A program made the position numbers and the translations under genes. Below the pieces are notes generated by a model. The model was given only the letters and a program-made list of their open reading frames with translations, made no database searches and was not told the DNA's origin. Positions 25,385 through 36,509 of a DNA stretch of 64,000 nucleotides are shown one piece after another (the stretch's first letter is position 1; the number at the start of each line of letters is the position of its first letter). The DNA lies in assembly GCA_015143295.1 (NCBI GenBank), contig CM026570.1, forward strand, positions 3,868,047-3,932,046, in the 5' to 3' direction. The DNA is from Tetracentron sinense. Its lineage: Eukaryota; Streptophyta; Magnoliopsida; Trochodendrales; Trochodendraceae.

Positions 25385-26912
25385 TTTTCATTGAAGAAAA
25401 TACATAGATTTCAAAAAATACATTAGATACCGATACTTTTCAAAATATTGATACTTACACCTTTTTCATCAATTGACCGTTAATCAACTAAGATAATAAT
25501 AATGTCATGTGATAAAATGGTATGAACTATAAAAAGAGATTAATTTTGAGCCGGAGCTCTGCATCACGGTGTTGATACGGAGCTCCCTTTTTTACACTAA
25601 AAATGTGACCTTTTTGTAGTTATTGATACCGGGTGGGGTAATTTTGTAACACATCGTAATTACACATTTACCATCGGGTAGTGTAAAAAGAGGAGCTCCG
25701 CACAACGTGGTGATGCAGAGCTCCTCTTTATATTTAAATTGCTATAAAAAATGTCCTCTCTATCATTATCATTTTCCACTTTTCTCATATACAAAATTGT
25801 TCCCTTATTTTTAAATGAAGTCAAATCCTCTTGGGTAGCCACGTGTCCTTTTTGACACCCCTTGAGGTGGCCACATGTCCTTCTTGACACTCCTTGAGGT
25901 AGCCACGTGTCCTTTTTGACATCCCTTAAATGGGGTTAGATTCACCTACCCCTAGGGTTCACCCGCCCATCCTTAGCTTTTTTTTTCTTCTAAATATTAA
26001 TTCTTTTTAAAAATTAAAAAATTGTTTTTAAAACTTTTTAATATTAAAATATTAAAAAAAGAATTATTATAAAAAAAAAACTAAGGATGGGCGGGTGAAC
26101 CCTAGAGGTGGCCACGTGTCCTTTTTGACACCCCTTGAACACGTGTCCCTTTTGACACCCCTTAACTGTGGTTAAGATTCACCTACCCCTAAGGTTCACT
26201 CACCCACCCTTGGTTTTTTTTTTTATTAATTCTTTTGTTAAATATTAATTATTTTTAAAAAATTTAAAAACTGTTTTTAAGGCTTTTTTAATATTAAAAT
26301 ATTTTAAAAAAGAATTAATATAAAAAAAACCAAGGATGTCCACGTGTCCTTTTTGACACCCTTTGAGATAGCCACGTGCCCTTTTTGACACTCCTTAAAT
26401 AGGGTTATATTCACCCATCCCTAGGGTTCACCTGCCCATCCTTATTTTTTTTTTTCAAATATTAATTCTTTTTAAAATATTTTACTATTAAAAAGCCTTA
26501 AAAATAGTTTTTAAAATTTTAAAAAATAATTAATATTTAGAAAGAAAAAAAAAAAAAGAATGGATTGGTGAACCCTAGGGGTGAGTGAATCTAAACCCAT
26601 TTAAGAGATGTCAAAAAAGACATGTGGCCACCTCCAGGGATGTCAGAAAGGACACGTGGCCACCCTTAGAAGATTTGGCTTCATTTAAAAATGAGGGACA
26701 GTTTCGTATATGATAAAAGTGGAAAATGACAACTTTAGTAGATGATATTTTTGTTAGTTCATACCACTTTATCACATGACATCACCATTCTATCAGTTGA
26801 GTAACGAATTGATAGAAGGGATGTAAGTGTCAATATTTTGAAAAATAAGAATACCTAATATATTTTATGAAACTGACAGGATCTATGTGTATTTTCATCG
26901 AACTTCAGGGGT
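25385..26912. mobile_element. Palindromic foldback-type element of about 1.5 kb with nested hairpins
   Basis: The outer arms are inverted. The left arm includes 'gaagaaaatacatagat', 'tttcaaaatattgatactta' and 'gtcatgtgataaaatggtat'. The right arm reads back as 'aaaatacacatagatcc', 'ttcaaaatattgacacttac' and 'gtcatgtgataaagtggtat'. Both arms then carry 'aatgaagYcaaatcYtc' and 'gccacgtgtcctttYtgac'. The middle is at about 26.15 kb. Inside are three smaller hairpins, around 25925-26100, 26165-26340 and 26400-26590. No transposase ORF is present. Long arms suggest a foldback or Mutator-derived non-autonomous element, but I could not define a target duplication. Confidence -1.
25835..25931. repeat. 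Three tandem 32-bp units containing CCACGTGTCC
   Basis: The unit 'gtRgccacRtgtccttYttg' plus 'acaYYccttgag' is repeated three times in a row within the left arm of the foldback element. The core ACGTGTC is a G-box/ABRE-like sequence. Whether it binds anything here is unknown. Confidence -1.
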
Positions 26913-27899
26913 GTAAATGTATTTTCTCCTTTTTCATATTGCCCCTCTCGTAAAAACGGCGAGTCTGCCCAGGGCTAACTGGACTTACCTTAAACTCGGC
27001 AAATATGATTGAGTGAAACTTGGCAACATTAATGGTGTTTATAGCCTCGATCGGAACTCCCATTTTAATGTATAGATGGTATGGAGAGATAGTGACACTT
27101 AGTAACAAGATTGACAATGAGTTGGGATCATATTCCATCATGATTGAACTCGAGACAGTTTAATCACATCCACAGGTGAACTCGTGTCCCATTTAACACT
27201 CATTGACTATGATTAGGATTCACTAACCCTTAAGGGTTCTACAATTTTAGAAAGAACTACTAAAAAATAACAATTTTTTTTTTAATGATGTCACATTCTA
27301 TTAAGCTTGTGAACTGAAGCTTGTAAGAATGGTCTACAAACAACCTTCTCCCAAAAAAAGTGTTAACCCTACTTCAGTCAACTCCTAATCTTAGCCAAAA
27401 TCAACAGATATCCACGTTTTCAATAAGAAACCAACACCTATATTTGCTTTAGCAGGTGCTGGTTGTAGGCTAGAGTAGGAACTGATTGAGAGTAGGGCTA
27501 GCAGCACCCCTCAATTTTTTTTTTTTGTAAATTGTAAGTGACATATTCTGATAGGCTTCGGATATGTCTAAAAGGCAATGGTTGTTACCAAATTGGGAAT
27601 GTTACCAAATAAATTTGCCTTCCAAATTGCCAGATTTCACTCATTGGACTTAGCACTCCTAGAGAAGATTCTACTCATTGGACTATTATCACTCCTAAAG
27701 AAAAAAAAAAAAACTGACACCATAATGTAACACTACAAAAATCTACTAACAAGTAACAAGAAGTTAGAAGCTACTTCAAACAAACAAAATCAAAATTAAC
27801 ATAAGATCATCATTTGCTAATAAGAGAACATATCAGAAAAAGAAAATTCAGAACCTCCCTCCTCTTGTCCCTTATCCTTCTCAATTCTCATGGAAGTAG
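26913..27899. other. Spacer and likely 3' UTR of the minus-strand gene at 27.9 kb
   Basis: AT-rich DNA with one half-copy of the 'CACGTGTCC' repeat family at about 27175-27240. Bases nearest 27900 are probably the 3' UTR of the gene that ends there. No other gene seen. Confidence -1.
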
Positions 27900-28844
27900 C
27901 TATGGTAACGGATTCCCATTCTCATCATAGCGAATCAAACCGGAGAAATCCATACGCCGGCGGCATCGCTCTCCCATCAGAATCCTCTTCCGGCACAGCT
28001 CCTTATCTCCTTCCTCTTTGTCCTCCACCACCTTGGCCGCTTTATTTCTCAACGACCGTGCCTTCCCATTCACCACTTCCTCCTTTTCAATCTCGCTATC
28101 ACTAGCACCACCACCACCACCACCATTACTACTACTACTGATACTGCTTTTACCCTTGATGAAATCCAAGCGAATCTTCTTCTTGAAGAATCTCCAGAAA
28201 GACAATGACAATTTCCTTGGTGGCTTATGAGTCACGATGGATTGTTGGGTGTTATTTCTGGCCAACCCCGTCTGCTTTTTTAGCTTTTCTTCTTCTTCTT
28301 CCACCTTCAAGATTTCATTCAAGGTATGACATTCAGATGGCAGTTCCACACCATTCAAACTGTTTGTGCTCCTCATACTTGAACCGGTGCATCGATTGCC
28401 ATGTCCATCAAGGTTTCCTCTAACATTTCTAGTACCATCACCACTACTACTACCACCACGGGATCTATCATTTCCACCATTGACAGATGATTTCTTACTG
28501 AAGACATTAGCGAAGAGCGAAGAAACTTTGGTTGGAAAAAGCTTTCTTGGGTTACCCCATTTCTTGGAGTTTTTGATGATGTTGTTCTTGTTGGTGTCTA
28601 CGTGGTTGCTTTGAGAATCCTTTTTCTTCAAAGTCTTGCCGAGTAACTTGGGGATCTTGATCCTTATGTTTGTTGATGAGTGATTGAGAGAAGTAGATTT
28701 CTTGATGGTGATGTTGATGAAATGAGATAGTGGAGACTTTGGTGGAGCCCTGGAAGGTGTCCTGAAAAGAGCTCTGCAACTACTGTTGTTAATAGTAGTG
28801 TTGGAGTTCTTCTCTTTCATTTCTCCCCAGTGTGATGATGCCAT
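27900..28844 (-). CDS. Plant protein of unknown function with conserved basic C-terminal motif
   Basis: A single-exon frame of 314 residues. I start it at MASSHWGEM (28844) because the longer frame upstream reads through a GA microsatellite (Ser-Leu repeats) that looks like 5' UTR. The protein is Ser/Asn/Lys/Gly-rich and highly basic in the N-terminal half, with no signal peptide or membrane segment. Around residue 205 is KLSLSFWRFFKKK. A Gly run lies near residue 240. The C-terminus GERCRRRMDFSGLIRY followed by DENGNPLP resembles a conserved end that I associate with plant uncharacterised proteins of the type CRP-L-N-SG-I-YD-G-LLP. I do not know its function. Codon order and the intact frame support a real gene. 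Confidence -1.
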   Translation of the reverse strand: MASSHWGEMKEKNSNTTINNSSCRALFRTPSRAPPKSPLSHFINITIKKSTSLNHSSTNIRIKIPKLLGKTLKKKDSQSNHVDTNKNNIIKNSKKWGNPRKLFPTKVSSLFANVFSKKSSVNGGNDRSRGGSSSGDGTRNVRGNLDGHGNRCTGSSMRSTNSLNGVELPSECHTLNEILKVEEEEEKLKKQTGLARNNTQQSIVTHKPPRKLSLSFWRFFKKKIRLDFIKGKSSISSSSNGGGGGGASDSEIEKEEVVNGKARSLRNKAAKVVEDKEEGDKELCRKRILMGERCRRRMDFSGLIRYDENGNPLP

Positions 28845-28908
28845 TGTTGGCTTCAAATAAGTGGTTTTCAGAGAAAGGTCAGATACATGGCTTCTAGCTA
28901 CTTTGATG

Positions 28909-28913
<5 letters not shown>

Positions 28914-28942
<29 letters not shown>
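28914..28942. repeat. GA microsatellite in the presumed 5' UTR
   Basis: A run of about 14 GA units (CT on the sense strand of the minus gene), 70-100 bases upstream of its start codon. GA-rich 5' UTRs can bind BPC-type factors in plants; here that is only a possibility. Confidence -1.
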
Positions 28943-28947
<5 letters not shown>

Positions 28948-29418
28948 GGCGGAGATGGTGGTGGACAGAGATTATGGAGAAATAGGATTGGTGGGAAGTG
29001 CGAGGGTTTAGGTGTTTGGATTAGCTTGTAGTTGCATCCATGACCCATGACTAACCGTTTTGGGCTACTTTTCAGGTTTTTGAAATTGTGGAGTGGTAGC
29101 CCCACTCTCCTCCTACTGCACTCTCTCCTTCTCATTCATGTCCTTGACTCTGGCCCCACTAGTCACTACAGAATTAAGTGCAGTAAGGGAGAGTGGGCTA
29201 GCAAAATCCTTTGAAATTTGAATGCCGTTACTAAGTGATATTTTTTTTTTGCTCAGGCGGAAGCCAATCGTCTGTGTTCTTCCGAGTGTGTGCATGGCTA
29301 TGTGTCCAACCGGAGCTCTTGTTAATAGTAGTTAATCTCTTTTTTTTAAAAAATTATTATTAAGTAGGGCAACCTGACTGGTAGTTTTGGAATGTATTCA
29401 AGTTCAGAGCGTTTCCCT

Positions 29419-29871
29419 CATAGTTCAAAAACCTGAAAACTCGATTCGACTTGAAAGTTAGTCGGGTCGAGTAACTCGGAAAACTCGAAAAAAATTCGAC
29501 TCGATCCAACTCGGAATATATATGTAATAATTTAAAAAACCTGGATCAGAAGAACTCAAATAATTTTACAGCCTCAAACCTATAAACCTATAAACTAGGT
29601 TTAATAGAACTCATAATAGGTTGTCTTTGTAAACCAAAAACAAATTTGATGCAAAAATAGTATCACGTTCGAGTTTAGATTAAAAAAAATGATAAAAATA
29701 CCCTTGTGTGACTTGATCTAGTCCGATGATTCGAAAAACTCGGCTTGACTCGACCGAGTCACTTGGGAAATAGTGTCTTTTTCGAGTTTTGAGACGACTT
29801 AACTTGAAATTAAGTCGAATTGAGTAACGCAGCCGAGTTACTCAGGTGACTCGCCTGATTTTCGAACTATG
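29419..29871. mobile_element. hAT-type MITE with perfect 8-bp duplication
   Basis: The ends CATAGTTCAAAAACCTGA and, from the right, CATAGTTCGAAAATCAGG are inverted. The 8-mer GTTTCCCT occurs on both sides (29411-29418 and 29872-29879). The interior is filled with 'actcg'-type short repeats. 453 bp, no ORF. Confidence -1.
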
Positions 29872-29884
29872 GTTTCCCTTTTGT

Positions 29885-30200
29885 TAATGGAACCAAATCC
29901 TCTACGGTTATAACCGGACTCGGGGGAGTCCGGTGACGCCACTAAGGTCACCATGTGATCCTTTTGACACCCTTTAACGGTGGTTAATATTCACCCACCT
30001 TAGGGTTCACCAATCTATCATTGGTTTTAAGAAATAATATTAATATATAATACTAGTGGAATGGTAATATTTTTTTCTAACCATGGTTAAATTTTTTTAA
30101 AGTATTTTTATTCTAAAAACCAAAGATAGGTGGGAGAATTTTACCTACAATTAAGGGGTGTCAAAAGGGACACGTGGTGACCTCAGTGGCCTAACTGTTC
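29885..30200. mobile_element. 'CACGTGTCC'-family MITE copy
   Basis: Starts 'ggaaccaaatcctctacggt', like the copy at 15686. It has inverted 'ctaaggtcaccatgtgatcc' and 'gggacacgtggtgacctcag' halves around a short AT-rich loop. It is followed by a C run at 30200-30213. Confidence -1.
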
Positions 30201-30213
30201 CCCCCCCCCCCCC

Positions 30214-31459
30214 CACAAAAAAAAAAACCCCTGGGGGCATCCTGATCCTTACTCCCTTAGCACCACTTGTCCACTTTGGACGGGTGGATTTACTGCTTGC
30301 CAAATCACCAATGAAACTTCTATCACTTGATAATTGGGGAAATCTCTCGTTGAAACTGGATTCAAGGGACCATTCTGAAATGAGGAGCACACATGCATTT
30401 ACCATCACAGGTTCCTCTCTGGAGGGTCAAATTCAAAAGCATGTAAAGGAGTCGAGCTTTTATTCCTGGTTAAGAAATTTTAACTCCTAGGATTATTATT
30501 TTTTAAATATCTGTTTTATACAAACTAAAGTTAGATTGTTAACTCTAAGGGTTAATGAATCTTAACCACAGTTAATAAGGATTAAAAGTGACACGTTGAC
30601 CTATGGAACTTGGTAATTCAATTGTGATTGAAAACCATCCCAACTCTGTGAAATGCTAGCCCGTTTTATCTATTCCATTGAGAAATGCTAGTCCCAACCA
30701 AACTTGCAAAATCTTACGGTGGTAAGGATATTCCCTGTTGAAGGGGTAGCAACAGACAAAAAATATGCCTTCACTTCCCCAACACTAACCGAACAACAGA
30801 TATGCCTTCTCTTAGGGGACGCTACTGAGGAATGCTGAGACATAAAAAACCTACAGAAGTGGGATCCTACTCACAGGACCATTACTCAGTAAGTTCAGTC
30901 ACACTATTACAATTAATTCTATGCGCAATACCTAAAAAAAAAAAAAAAGGTGTGGGGGGGATAACCCCAACCATCTGAGCAAAATCCTAGAGAACAGAAG
31001 CATATGTGCAACAGTCCCATCTGAGCAAAATCCTCGAGAACAGGAGCATATGTGCAACAGTCCCAAACCAATCTTCTAATAAGGCATTTACATAAATTAT
31101 AATAATAGATTTCTGTCATATGGTGATAATGTTCTCAATGAATCCAACCCCATGGCTCCAACAGTGCATAAATGCAGGCTTATAAACAAATTATGGACAT
31201 TGCAACAATACTTGGCTTTTACAGAATATTCCAAGATGATCTTTCACAAAAGGAATAACATGGAAAAATGTGTGTTTCTTATTGCAACTCATCATAGTTT
31301 ACAAGGAATTAATAAACTTCCAATTGGTAGAAACCACCATGGCACTGTTGCAGAGTAAAGTAAGATAACAAGCACTTGTAAAGAACAAACCTAATGATAA
31401 ATGGAAAAGAAACCGGTAAGAATCTGCTCAGATATATGTATGTATAGAAGTTTGTATCA
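30214..31459. other. Spacer downstream of PDCD2, with a half-copy MITE and a 44-bp duplication
   Basis: No gene is recognised. It contains the right half of a 'CACGTGTCC' repeat at about 30540-30605. A directly duplicated unit of about 44 bp starts 'gagcaaaatcctMgagaaca' (30976-31063). The last few hundred bases before 31460 are probably the PDCD2 3' UTR. Confidence -1.
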
Positions 31460-34400
31460 TCAAGGTACCACAGCTGATGGAGAAGATAGTTGAACCCAAG
31501 CAAATTCATCTTTGTAACCCACGCTTGCCTCGCAGGAGGCTGCACATGTGTACACAACGATGGTTGCCCAATCAAGTGAGTCTGCATCATTCTTCACCCC
31601 AAAGTAATATAGTAGCTGAGGCAATATCTGCAACCACCACAATCAAGGAGAATGATTACACCAATAGCTTCAATGGAACTTGGATTTGAGATCCATAGGT
31701 ACATGCAAAAAGGAAAATAATCACCTCCTCGGTCGGTGACACGAGGAGGTGCGTCTCGGGTTCCCTTTTAATGCCATGTGTCCCTCATTTAGCTCCATTT
31801 AACTGGGGTTAAGATTCACTCATCCTTAGGGTTCACCCATTTACCCTCAGTTTAGAAAAATGAAATAATTTTTTTTTAACCACAAGAGTTAAAAAAATTA
31901 ACTAGGGTTCATAGGAGTTGAGTTGGGTTTGTGAGAGCGAGGAGCAATAGTTCACTCCACGCTAGTGGAGCGAACTATTGCTCATGCAAAAAAAATTTCA
32001 AATATGTAAAACGTGCTAAAGTAGATGGACCAAGTTGACCAGCCACATCAATGAGAAAAAGGCAATAGCATTAAAGAAGACAATGAATTGGAACAGAAAA
32101 ATGTGATGGGAAGAGACCCGCATACCTGGAACTCGAAACCCAGAGGGCCATCACAATACTTGCATTTAGGAATATCTGCTTCGGACGATCGGCCACTTGA
32201 CACGGGCCATAAGGGTTTGGCATTTGCATCCCTACAATACCTGTTCCATTTTTAGGAAGAGAGTGAATGATCCAACTCTGTATTTCTGATAGATCACTTT
32301 TACTGATCCATGGAGTCCTTTGTGCAGAAGGAAATTTATATACCATACACCCTGAAAAGGAGAGCATGAAAAACCAAAGACCAAATTTCTGAAACCACGT
32401 TCCTCAAGCCGGAGACAGAAAAACATACTTGCACGAGTGTGCAAATTTATACATTTTACGTAGGTCCCAATTTTCATCAACAATCATTAAGTTTATAGTT
32501 TTATACAAATGGAGAATCACTATGCATTCTCAAATTTGAGGTAACCACTCACCTCAAAACTTGCTCGGGGGCCTTGGCTATGCGCTCTTGGAAAGAGGCC
32601 CAACTCCTTTTGTCACTATCCCCCTGTTTGCCAACATTCAACAAAGTGTAAGAGATCCAAGCAGACAACCATAATTTACAAGATCATCTGTGTGGCCATC
32701 CATACCTCGAAATTGTCCAACAGTGACTTAACTGTTTCATCCATTTGTTCTTTAGACACCAATGCGCTTGCATAGGCATTGTCTTCAGAGACTTCTGAAT
32801 CAAATGCACATTCATCCTCAATTATGATCTCGAATTCCGGCCATAGGCTGTTGCTCGGAACTGCTATGAAATAAGAATAATTTTTCTTAGTGGACATGAA
32901 ATTCTGGATGGCCCAATGACTAGGAAGACTTTATTAAGGAAAACCGGTGAATTCAAGAAAATATGGGTTGAACATTTTCTGGATTCTGACAAACTCATGG
33001 CACATATGATCATATACTCTAGACCATCAATTAGTAGGCCTCCATTCAGTGAGCCATAGGCCCATACCTCACAATTTACACAATTCAGACGATTCTAACT
33101 GGACTATGAAGTATGAACTTCTAGTATCCACTATTAACTACTCTTTCACTTAAAGATCCAAGGTTAGGACTATCTGATTCGAGTCTTTAGAGCATTTAAG
33201 GAGTGGCCACATTGTGATGTTCCAGATCAATGAGCATGTGTGCCATGTGGATGAATGCCTTTCTGATCTGCAGTTCAGTGAATTCCACCCATATTCTCAG
33301 GAAATCCCATCAATAGCTACTAGCCTTTATTTATCTCTGCTGAAGTGGTTGTACTGTTACTCAGGCTAGAGCTGGAAGATTGAGAAGAGATGCTCAACCG
33401 TCTACAGTCAATATTATGACCTGAGCGCCAATGCATAACCTGTAAGGGGAAAAAGAAGGAAACTTTTGGCAATGATGACCTAAATAAACAGATCATAATA
33501 GAAACCTCACCACCTCTAATTACCTGGTGTTTCTCCGAGCAATATCGTGCTCCACGGCAACTACTACAGATTTTGTCTCCCCTCCATGTACTGCACCACG
33601 TACAGAGTGTAGCTAAACAAGGCACCATCAGAGGGATGAGATCACCAAGATGCATGTATTAAAAAAAAGCAAAATGTGTATTTTCAAGCCCACAAATGTG
33701 TATATATGAGTTTTCTGCAGGTGACATAATAGCAATACCATAGACGTCGTTTTTGCAGTGGTGATAAGGCCAATGTAACTGATGGTGAGAATTTCTAAAC
33801 TGAACAATCTAATGGGTGCATATATGGTCATGTGTTTCATTTGCCTTGGAGGATGTTGTCTCCCTCAAGACACAATATGTTTTTGTTGTGTCATACCATG
33901 TATTTAGATATTAACCACATAGATTATCACATTCAACATTTTACAAACATTGTAATCAAATAGATCTAATATTGTAATACATGCCAAATCATAATGGCAT
34001 ATTAGATAAAAACAACAAAGGAATCATCCTTACTGTAGTCTGTAAGGCCTCAAGTTTTTTTCCCTCTTCTTGTAATAATAATAACTGCCATGAGACCTAG
34101 CTATTGGTCTGAGTTTTTCAGGAAAGAACTACGATCAGATACATAAGCAACGGAACTAAAATCATAAACTACCTCCAGTTAGGGATGGTTTGTCAGTCCC
34201 ATCCTGTCTCGGGGGCTCCCGTGAGTAGAAAGGATTGGATCGTGGCAGCTGACAACGGAAAACCTTCACACTTTAGAAACCGTTTCCAATGTCAGAAACA
34301 GATTGTGATTAAGAAAAACAGCAAATTTGATTAAATTAGAAGGAATGATGGATAACACCTTCGAGATGGATTCTCTGGTTGGCGTTTCCATTGCTCATGC

Positions 34401-34543
34401 TGGTCTTGGAGAAGACATGTCATTGACGGACACATGAACACATATAACGTCCGATGAAATGTGGATTCCTTCTCAGATATTGGTGCATAAACCTAAGAAC
34501 TCAATGACCATAAAGAACTATTATCATTTTTTGATCGGTAATC

Positions 34544-34583
<40 letters not shown>

Positions 34584-36058
34584 TAAAAAGGAATTTGCAG
34601 TGCAAGGTTCACAAAGAGTGACCATAAAAAAATATTATTTCTATAGATCTGCAGTGAATACAACTCTCTCTCTCTCTCTCTCTCTCTCCCTCTCCCTCTC
34701 CCTCTCTCTCCATGAAGTTGGTATCCTTGTGCCAGATGACTATTGCAGGGAATGGAGGATGGTATGGAATTGTTCTCCTTGCCTGTCATGCAAATGGCAC
34801 ACTTCAAAGGTGAAAGGACCGACCATTTGATCAGTCACACCAGGGAGATCTCCTAGAGGGCAAATCTAAGCCTGAACAGATAGATCATAACATCACATCC
34901 ATGGATTTTTTTTCTTTTAAATTTTCCTTCTAGGAAGTTAGCATATTTCTCTGATCTTAGTTTAGTATTAAAATCATTGGATGAGTCAAGCATTGGCTCA
35001 AGTGGCCTCCTTGGATAATTGACATTAGGTACCAACCACCAAGAGTGTGACAGAGGTGGGGAGGATGACTTCATCTAATCCTCATGCCGTCAAGTTAATT
35101 TTTCGTCTTCTGTTGACAAACCATCAGCCACTACAAAAAAATAATATGTAGAAGCCATATAATCACAAAACAGTGAATGATCAAATGCATTCAAGGTTTT
35201 ATGCTTTTGTTTTGATAAATTCTGATCTTGTTTGAATAGAAGAGAGCCTGAAATTTCAAAGTTTCTATTGAGCTTTTGTCTAGAATGTGGATATGTTGTA
35301 TAGGAAGTAGCCAAAATTGGTCCAATTTCCTCTTTTTTTTGGGTCTCAAAATTGAAACAAATTCTTGAATCTTGAGATTCTCGGAATTTCATTCGAATTT
35401 AAAACCTCGTATGTCATCAAAACAAAATAATTTCCTAGTCCTCATGCTATAGCAGCAAAAATTGACTAAAGGTTGTACAGTTTTTCCCGCCCTAATAGAA
35501 AAGAATCTACAAGTTTAAAAATAACTCGAAATCCGAATTGGGACTTGGAACAAACCATAATTTGCAATAATTAATTTTGTGATAAAGTGATACCCTCATG
35601 TTACATACAAGAAAAAAATATTTTGAAGAAGATAAAAGTAAAATAAATATAGTACCTGAAGCAAGAACTGTAGAGGCTCTCTGCATATGCCACAACTAGA
35701 TTTTTCTGATGGTAAATCAACTGGATCCAACCAAGCCTGATTATAGAGAAGATGAATTTTTCAAAACCATTAGAAAATTATCCATAAATCAAAATATTAG
35801 GAAGAGAAAGTTGCAGGATTAACAACATACAGGGGTGCCACCGGCCTTGCTAGGAAACAAGTGACGAAGAAGGGAACGAGGATTTTTAGGCTTCTCAACA
35901 AAACCTAGGGTTACAGGGTCTGGTTCTTCATCTTCATCTTCTTCCTCTTCATCATCATCTTCTTGTTCTTGCGGTTCTTCTTCTTCATCATCTTCAAGAG
36001 AGGAAATCTGCATAGCTCTGAGATTTTCTAGAGAATCGTCTTTCACTTCTATATCCAT
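31460..36058 (-). CDS. PDCD2: PDCD2 (programmed cell death protein 2), MYND zinc finger and PDCD2_C
   Basis: Homologue of animal PDCD2 and yeast Tsr4, dedicated chaperones of ribosomal protein uS5 (RPS2) in 40S biogenesis. Ten exons on the minus strand: 36058-35831, 35736-35656, 34492-34359, 34270-34173, 33612-33524, 33439-33325, 32863-32706, 32623-32553, 32240-32126, 31627-31460. They give 418 residues with no frame break. Residues 22-46 are an acidic Glu/Asp run. LGFVEKP and AWLDPVDLP open the PDCD2 N-terminal fold, with CGICREPLQFLLQVYAP. The MYND finger (about 184-222) has CTWC, CSSC, YCSEKHQ and HNIDC. WPEFEI leads to PDCD2_C, with LRYCRDANAKPLWP, CKYCDGPLGFEFQ and YTCAASCEAS. Intron 6 appears to use a GC donor. 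The gene is divergent from WDR43. Family call very secure. Confidence -1.
31765..31880. repeat. Half-copy of the 'CACGTGTCC' MITE family in PDCD2 intron 9
   Basis: The text 'tgccatgtgtccctcattta' and 'ggttaagattcactcatcct' matches the left halves of the copies at 29.9 and 54.4 kb. The inverted partner half is not evident. Confidence -1.
32864..33324 (-). other. Probable GC-AG intron in PDCD2
   Basis: The upstream exon ends AATAAAG and the intron begins GCTAGT. The next exon begins CAGTTCCG after a TTTCATAG acceptor. Only this junction gives in-frame EINK-AVPSNSLWPEFE; the nearby GT ('cta-gtagct') breaks the frame. The +3 base is T instead of the usual A, so transcript data would be needed to be sure. 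Confidence -1.
34541..34582. repeat. AT microsatellite in PDCD2 intron 2
   Basis: A run of about 36 bases of alternating AT. A CT/CCCTCT run follows at 34661-34711. Confidence -1.
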
Positions 36059-36320
36059 TTGATTCTTTGATTGAAATTCCGTTCTTGATTTATCGAGTGA
36101 GACAGTGGAGGTCGGCCTTCTAGGGTTTCTCGAATAAGAAAAACGCAGCTTAAACCCTTAAACCCAGTTCTTGAATAAAATGTCCGTTTTATCCTTACAA
36201 ACTTATAAGAATAACGAAGATTGGTGATGGCGGGGCCGAGGCAGGCTTATATTAGAAGGGTATCTCGCGGAATAGAAAAAAAGGAGGCCAAGGGCTTTTG
36301 TTTAGGGTTTAGGGTTTTTG
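36059..36320. promoter_or_regulatory. Shared divergent promoter of PDCD2 and WDR43 with telo-box motifs
   Basis: PDCD2 starts at 36058 (-) and the first WDR43 codon is at 36859 (+), after what looks like a 5' UTR intron. The telo-box AAACCCTA occurs on the minus strand at 36121-36128, and twice, overlapping, as TAGGGTTT at 36303-36310 and 36310-36317. Near-matches TTAAACCCTT and TTAAACCC lie at about 36150-36165. Telo-boxes are known enhancer elements of plant ribosomal protein and ribosome-biogenesis genes. Coordinated expression is inferred. Confidence -1.
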
Positions 36321-36509
36321 CTCAGATTTTGAATCGAGAGGGACTGCGAAAGCGAGCTTTGCCGCCTCCTGTTAGGTTTTCGTTTCAGATTTTCAGTTTT
36401 TTCCTGCGAGAAATTTGAATCTCAGATCTTTTTCTGGTGCATTTAAGTGCATAAATTTTATATACCCCTCTCCTATTTCGAATTTCAGCAACAAGAACGA
36501 AAATTTCAG

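Noticed and set aside
28845-29135. The 97-codon N-terminal extension of the gene at 27.9 kb
   Set aside because: It reads through a GA microsatellite as a Ser-Leu run and has no conserved character; the internal start MASSHWGEM is more credible.
32241-32367. Open minus-strand text (MVYKFPSAQRTPW...) as an extra PDCD2 exon
   Set aside because: Joining exon 32623-32553 directly to 32240 gives the conserved LRYCRDANAKPLWP in frame; including this stretch would insert foreign sequence into the conserved domain.
36221-36418. A 65-codon open frame upstream of WDR43 as a gene
   Set aside because: It lies in the presumed WDR43 5' leader, has no family resemblance and overlaps the telo-box region; at most it is an upstream ORF.
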